Shown here piece by piece: positions 59,762 to 64,000 of a DNA stretch of 64,000 nt (position 1 is its first letter; each line of letters starts with the position of its first letter). The stretch is taken from NCBI RefSeq assembly GCF_014650115.1, contig NZ_BMUI01000021.1, positions 1-64,000 on the forward strand, read 5' to 3'. The position numbers and the translations under genes are program-made. The notes beneath the pieces were generated by a model, which searched no databases, had not been told where the DNA came from, and worked only from the letters and a program-made list of their open reading frames with translations. Source of the DNA: Streptomyces olivaceoviridis. GTDB taxonomy: Bacteria > Actinomycetota > Actinomycetes > Streptomycetales > Streptomycetaceae.

Positions 59762-60211
59762 ATGCCGACACACGTCGTCCAGCCGGGCTGGTTCACCGTC
59801 AACGTCTTCAACCGGGCCGTCTCCTGGCTCACCCGGCGCGGCATCAGCGTCTGGGGCTCCCGGGTCCTCGCGGTGCGGGGGCGCAAGAGCGGGCAGTGGC
59901 GCACCACGCCGGTCAACCTGCTGACGGTGGACGGGCAGCAGTACCTTCTGGCCCCGCGCGGCCACGTCCAGTGGACCCGGAACATGCGCGCGGCCGGCGG
60001 CGGCGAACTGCGGCTCGGCAAGAACGTGGACGTCTTCACCGCGACCGAGGTCGCCGACGACGACAAGGTCCCGCTGCTGCGGGCCTACCTCAAGCGCTGG
60101 AAGGCGGAGGTCGGGGTCTTCTTCAACGGCGTCGGCCCCGACTCCCCGGACGCGGAGCTGCGCCGGATCGCCCCCGACCACCCCGTCTTCCGCATCACCG
60201 TCACGAACTGA
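59762..60211 (+). CDS. Deazaflavin-dependent (F420) oxidoreductase, Ddn-like
   Basis: A 149-residue split-beta-barrel protein of the nitroreductase/deazaflavin family: VFNRAVSWLTRRGISVWGSR, GRKSGQWRTTPVNLLTVDGQ and GGELRLGKNVDVFTATEV. Family members use coenzyme F420H2 to reduce quinones or nitro compounds. ATG at 59762 follows GTGGGGG. It ends overlapping the convergent reductase gene by 11 bases. Confidence 0.88.
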   Translation: MPTHVVQPGWFTVNVFNRAVSWLTRRGISVWGSRVLAVRGRKSGQWRTTPVNLLTVDGQQYLLAPRGHVQWTRNMRAAGGGELRLGKNVDVFTATEVADDDKVPLLRAYLKRWKAEVGVFFNGVGPDSPDAELRRIAPDHPVFRITVTN

Positions 60212-61442
60212 CGGACTCCTCCGCCGAGGCGGCCTGGCTCCGGTCGAACGCGGTCAGGGCGCGCTGGGCGATCGGGTGGGAGCGGATGAGCTCGCCCAGC
60301 GAGGTGGAGCCCTGGGTGATGTCCCGGAACGCCCGCCAGGCCGGGCGGAACCCGGTGAGGGCCGCGTGGAAGAGGCCGGGGCGCTTCTCGAACACCGCCA
60401 GCATCCGCTTGCCGACGCTCATCTCGACGCCGAGCCCCGCCTTGATCGCGAACGCGTAGTTCAGGGCCTGGCGGCGGGTGTCGACGGCGTCGTGCGCCTC
60501 GGCGATCCGGACCGCCCACTCCCCCGCCAGCCGGCCCGAGCGCAGCGCGAAGGAGATGCCCTCGCGGGTCCACGGCTCCAGCAGGCCGGCCGCGTCCCCG
60601 CAGACCAGCACCCGGCCCCGGGACAGCGGCGAGTCGTCGGCGCGGCAGCGGGTCAGGTGCCCGGAGGAGATGGCGGGCTCGAAGCCGGCGAGACCCAGCC
60701 GGGCGATGAAGTCCTCCAGGTACCGCTTGGTGGCGGCGCCCTCACCGCGCGCGGAGATCACACCGACCGTCAGCGTGTCGCCCTTCGGGAAGACCCAGCC
60801 GTAACTGCCCGGCATCGGGCCCCAGTCGATGAGGACCCGGCCCTTCCAGTCCTCGGCGACCGTCTCGGGCACCGGGATCTCCGCCTCCAGGCCGAGGTCG
60901 ACCTGGTCGAGCTTCACGCCGACGTGGGCTCCTATCCGGCTGGCGCTGCCGTCGGCGCCGACGACCGCGCGGGCCAGCACCGTCTCCCCGCCCTGGAGGA
61001 CGACGGCGACCGTGCGCCGGTCCGGCACCGCCGAGCCGTGCTGCTCGACCCGCTGCACGGTGACGCCCGTCCGCAGTTCGGCGCCCGCCTTCTGCGCGTG
61101 CTCGACCAGTTGCTGGTCGAACTCGGGGCGGTTGATCAGCCCGAACAGCATCTGCTTGGAACGGCGGGTGCGGGTGAAGCGGCCGTTGTTGGAGAAGGTG
61201 ACCGCGTGCACCCGGTCCCGGAAGGGCAGCTCGAAGCCGGGCGGCAGCGCGTCGCGCGAGGGGCCGATGATGCCGCCGCCGCACGTCTTGTAGCGGGGCA
61301 ACTCGGCCTTCTCCAGCAACAGCACGCGCCGTCCCGCGACCGCCGCCGCGTAGGCGGCCGAGGCGCCCGCGGGGCCCGCGCCCACCACGACGACGTCCCA
61401 GACCCGCTGCACGTCGTCCGCCGAAGAGTTCTCGCCGCTCAC
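60201..61442 (-). CDS. Geranylgeranyl reductase family FAD enzyme
   Basis: A 413-residue FAD-dependent oxidoreductase with the Rossmann motif VVVGAGPAGASAAYAAA, the family motif PRYKTCGGGI near residue 50, and the second FAD motif RVLVCGDAAGLLEPWTREGI. Members reduce geranylgeranyl chains of menaquinone precursors or lipids. GTG at 61442. It is divergent from the M20 dipeptidase gene. Confidence 0.87.
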   Translation of the reverse strand: MSGENSSADDVQRVWDVVVVGAGPAGASAAYAAAVAGRRVLLLEKAELPRYKTCGGGIIGPSRDALPPGFELPFRDRVHAVTFSNNGRFTRTRRSKQMLFGLINRPEFDQQLVEHAQKAGAELRTGVTVQRVEQHGSAVPDRRTVAVVLQGGETVLARAVVGADGSASRIGAHVGVKLDQVDLGLEAEIPVPETVAEDWKGRVLIDWGPMPGSYGWVFPKGDTLTVGVISARGEGAATKRYLEDFIARLGLAGFEPAISSGHLTRCRADDSPLSRGRVLVCGDAAGLLEPWTREGISFALRSGRLAGEWAVRIAEAHDAVDTRRQALNYAFAIKAGLGVEMSVGKRMLAVFEKRPGLFHAALTGFRPAWRAFRDITQGSTSLGELIRSHPIAQRALTAFDRSQAASAEESVSS

Positions 61443-61569
61443 GATGGTCTACCGCTCCGATCAAGCCGTTGCCGAGTGTCCTGTCGCATCCTACGGCGGC
61501 CGTCCGCGCAGGCCACTGTGGGAGGATCGGTCCCACCCCTACAACGTCGCACCTACGAGGAGCGTGCCC

Positions 61570-62925
61570 ATGCCGTCGAATCCGGTCGCCGAGACCGTCG
61601 CCTCGCTGCTGCCCCGGGCGAAGGCGGAGCTGGCCGAGCTGGTCGCCTTCAAGTCGGTGGCGGACTTCGCGCAGTTCCCGAAGAGCGAGAGCGACGCCGC
61701 CGCGGGCTGGATAGCCGACGCGCTGCGCGCCGAGGGCTTCACGGACGTGGCCCTGCTGGACACCCCGGACGGCACGCGGTCCGTGTACGGCCACCTCCCG
61801 GGCCCGGACGGTGCGAAAACGGTTCTGCTGTACGCGCACTACGACGTGCAGCCCCCGCTGGACGAGGCCGGCTGGGCCACCCCGCCGTTCGAGCTGACCG
61901 AGCGCGACGGCCGCTGGTACGGCCGCGGGACCGCCGACTGCAAGGGCGGCTTCATCATGCACCTGCTCGCGCTGCGCGCCCTCAAGGCGAACGGCGGCGT
62001 CCCGGTGCACGTGAAGATGATCGTGGAGGGCTCGGAGGAGCAGGGCACGGGCGGCCTGGAGCGGTACGCCGAGCAGCACCCCGAGCTGCTGGAGGCGGAC
62101 ACCATCGTCATCGGCGACGCGGGCAACTTCCGGGCCGGCCTGCCGACGGTGACCACCACGCTGCGCGGTATGACCATGGTCCGGGTGCGGATCGACACCC
62201 TGGCCGGCAACCTGCACTCGGGCCAGTTCGGCGGCGCCGCCCCGGACGCGCTGGCCGCGCTGATCCGGGTGCTGGACTCGCTGCGCGCCGAGGACGGCTC
62301 CACCACGGTCGACGGCCTGGACGCCACGGCCCGGTGGGACGGTCTGGAGTACGCCGAGGAGCAGTTCCGCACGGACGCCAAGGTGCTGGACGGCGTCGAG
62401 CTGATCGGTGGCGGTTCGGTCGCCGACCGCATCTGGGCCCGCCCGGCGGTCACCGTCCTCGGCATCGACTGCCCGCCGGTCGTGGGCGCCACCCCGTCGG
62501 TGCAGTCGAGTGCCCGTGCCCTGATCAGCCTGCGGGTGCCGCCGGGCGTGGACGCGGCGGAGGCCACCCGGCTGCTCCAGGCGCACGTCGAGGCGCACAC
62601 CCCGTGGGGCGCCCGGGTCAGCACCGAGCAGATCGGCCAGGGCCAGCCGTTCCGCGCCGACACCTCCAGCCCCGCCTACCAGGCGATGGCCGACGCGATG
62701 GCGGTGGCCTACCCGGGCGAGACCATGAGTTACGCGGGCCAGGGCGGCTCCATCCCGCTGTGCAACACGCTCGCCGGTCTCTACCCGAAGGCGGAGATCC
62801 TGCTCATCGGGCTGAGCGAGCCGGAGGCGCAGATCCACGCGGTCAACGAGAGCGTGTCCCCCGAGGAGCTGGAGCGGCTGTCGGTCGCGGAGGCGCTGTT
62901 CCTGCGCAACTACGCGGCGAGCTGA
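61570..62925 (+). CDS. M20-family dipeptidase
   Basis: A 451-residue metallopeptidase of the M20/CPG2 group with two-metal ligands H and D (YAHYDVQPP, ADCKGG), the catalytic Glu pair (GSEEQGTGG), D in VIGDAG and final H in AQIHAVNE. A lid/dimerisation domain lies at about residues 205-360. GAGGAG ribosome binding site before ATG 61570. It probably hydrolyses dipeptides or N-acyl amino acids. Confidence 0.88.
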   Translation: MPSNPVAETVASLLPRAKAELAELVAFKSVADFAQFPKSESDAAAGWIADALRAEGFTDVALLDTPDGTRSVYGHLPGPDGAKTVLLYAHYDVQPPLDEAGWATPPFELTERDGRWYGRGTADCKGGFIMHLLALRALKANGGVPVHVKMIVEGSEEQGTGGLERYAEQHPELLEADTIVIGDAGNFRAGLPTVTTTLRGMTMVRVRIDTLAGNLHSGQFGGAAPDALAALIRVLDSLRAEDGSTTVDGLDATARWDGLEYAEEQFRTDAKVLDGVELIGGGSVADRIWARPAVTVLGIDCPPVVGATPSVQSSARALISLRVPPGVDAAEATRLLQAHVEAHTPWGARVSTEQIGQGQPFRADTSSPAYQAMADAMAVAYPGETMSYAGQGGSIPLCNTLAGLYPKAEILLIGLSEPEAQIHAVNESVSPEELERLSVAEALFLRNYAAS

Positions 62926-62986
62926 ACCGTTCTGCCCATGGCAGAGGAACCTCGCCCCCGGCCGGGGGCCTCCCTACGGTCGGCGC

Positions 62987-63721
62987 ATGGACGTCATCGA
63001 ACTGCTGCCCCGCCTGTACCTGTTGCGCTTCCCGGTCGGCCAGTCCTACCTCTGGCGCGACGGCGACGAACTGACCCTGGTCGACGCGGGTCCGGTCGGC
63101 TCCGGCCGGACGATCGCCGACGCGATCACCGCTCTGGGCCGCTCCCCGCAGGACGTACGACGCATCGCCCTGACCCACTTCCACGAGGACCACGCGGGCG
63201 GGGCGGGCGAGTTCGCCGCGCTGAGCGGGGCGGAGGTGCTGGCGCACCCGCTGGACGCGCCGTTCGTGCGGGGTGAACGGCCGGGTCCGCCGCCACGGTT
63301 CGAGGAATGGGAGCTGCCGATCCACGCGGAGGCGGCCCGGCACCTGCCCGAGGGCCCGCCGGTGCCCCCGCCCGCCCTCACCGAGGTGACGGACGGGGAC
63401 GTCCTCGGCTTCGGCGGCGGGGCGCGGGTGGTGCACGTCCCGGGGCACACGGACGGCAGCATCGCGCTGTTCCTGCCCGCGCACGGAGTGCTCTTCACCG
63501 GGGACACGGTGGCGGCGGCACCGGACGACGGAACGCCGGTGGCGGGGGTGTTCAACCTGGACCGGGGCCGACTGCTCGCCTCGATCGGGCGTCTGGCGGA
63601 CCTCGAGGCGGAGGTGGCCTGCTTCGGCCACGGCGATCCGGTCCTGAGCGGCGCCACCGCCGCACTCCGCTCGATCGTCGCGACGCCGGGTCAGCCCACC
63701 GGCACGCCCGCCTCCAGGTAG
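62987..63721 (+). CDS. MBL-fold metallo-hydrolase
   Basis: A 244-residue metallo-beta-lactamase-fold protein with HxHxDH at H64-H66-D68-H69 (THFHEDHAGG) and further ligands in VPGHTDG and FTGDTV. Glyoxalase II-like or lactonase-like activity is possible; the length is short and no extra domain is present. ATG at 62987. Its end overlaps the convergent Nudix gene by 31 bases. Confidence 0.87.
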   Translation: MDVIELLPRLYLLRFPVGQSYLWRDGDELTLVDAGPVGSGRTIADAITALGRSPQDVRRIALTHFHEDHAGGAGEFAALSGAEVLAHPLDAPFVRGERPGPPPRFEEWELPIHAEAARHLPEGPPVPPPALTEVTDGDVLGFGGGARVVHVPGHTDGSIALFLPAHGVLFTGDTVAAAPDDGTPVAGVFNLDRGRLLASIGRLADLEAEVACFGHGDPVLSGATAALRSIVATPGQPTGTPASR

Positions 63722-64000
63722 AGCGCGCTGCCCCGCTCCCGGGCGCGCAGCGCCCAGCGCAGCCGCTCGTAGCGGACGGGTGGCAGCATGGCGGCGGCCT
63801 CCTGCTCCGTGGCGAACCGCCAGGCGCGCAGTTCCGGGCCGGGCAGCAGCACCCGGGACGCCTCCCCGGACTCCAGCCGGCCCCCGTCGAACAGCAGCCG
63901 CAGCCCGCCGAACCCGGGTGGCACGGGCCGCTCCCAGTCCACGACGAGCAGCCGGGGCACCTCGCACAGGTGTATCCCGGTCTCCTCGGCGACCTCGCGC
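63691..64000 (-). CDS. Nudix hydrolase, truncated by the window end
   Basis: The visible C-terminal part contains the end of a Nudix box (REVAEETGI) at the right edge of the window, followed by IHLCEVPRLLVVDWERPVPP and a C-terminal strand-helix region. The start and first half of the box lie beyond position 64000. It should hydrolyse a nucleoside diphosphate derivative. The stop is at 63691. Confidence 0.8.
   Translation of the reverse strand, partial: REVAEETGIHLCEVPRLLVVDWERPVPPGFGGLRLLFDGGRLESGEASRVLLPGPELRAWRFATEQEAAAMLPPVRYERLRWALRARERGSALYLEAGVPVG

Overview
The window is high-GC actinobacterial DNA, almost certainly a Streptomyces chromosome. The grounds are the very high GC content with G/C-rich third codon positions, frequent GTG starts, a complete conservon (roadblock, DUF742, GTPase and histidine-kinase-like genes with P450s), a TerD-family gene, ROK, DeoR, PucR, MarR and TetR regulators, and Streptomyces-typical DUF6643-like and DUF6332-like genes. 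No rRNA, tRNA or CRISPR array was seen.

Positions 1-7190 are a degraded accessory stretch. It has remnants of an IS5-type and an IS110-type transposase, a broken arabinofuranosidase-like gene, an acetyl xylan esterase that has lost its first residues to the IS110 piece, and one intact locus (a phytanoyl-CoA-dioxygenase-like gene plus a small overlapping gene, divergent from an AraC regulator). Positions 7190-11520 hold an MHS-type transporter, a GAF/PucR regulator and a 3-hydroxybutyrate-dehydrogenase-like SDR. A perfect 20-bp palindrome before the SDR gene, echoed before the transporter gene, suggests a small regulon.

Positions 11520-28345 are mostly ordinary chromosomal genes: Nudix, apolipoprotein N-acyltransferase, an O-antigen-ligase-like membrane protein, a glutamate-racemase-family protein, a GT2 glycosyltransferase, TerD-TerA, MOSC, a large beta-helix/AAA+ fusion, a large membrane hydrolase-like protein, DeoR and SRPBCC. 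Positions 28342-34695 hold a conservon (cvnA-D) followed in the same direction by a CYP157-like P450 that lacks the EXXR motif, a canonical P450 and an enoyl-CoA hydratase. Positions 34927-38430 hold a cysteine-synthase-family PLP enzyme, an RsbW-like ATPase, a SHOCT protein and two short tandem-repeat tracts.

Positions 38580-44700 are again degraded. A TetR gene with its own palindrome is followed by a cupin fragment and a DUF4865-like gene split into two pieces by a 2.85-kb insert. That insert is a prophage remnant: a lower-GC XRE-type regulator, small phage-like genes and the tail of a tape-measure peptidase/transglycosylase with an internal stop. A phosphotriesterase-like gene and a broken LD-carboxypeptidase follow. 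Positions 44695-64000 are mainly intact: a ROK regulator, AlkB, an RlmG-like methyltransferase, an amino-sugar set (GatY/KbaY-type aldolase, SIS isomerase, divergent DeoR regulator with a clear operator), a C1 aminopeptidase, a MarR/MFS efflux pair with a 12+12 bp operator, a two-component system, a nine-copy 26-bp repeat array, a six-cysteine secreted protein, a TetR/deazaflavin-oxidoreductase pair with repeated operators, a geranylgeranyl-reductase-like enzyme, an M20 dipeptidase, an MBL hydrolase and a Nudix gene cut by the window end.
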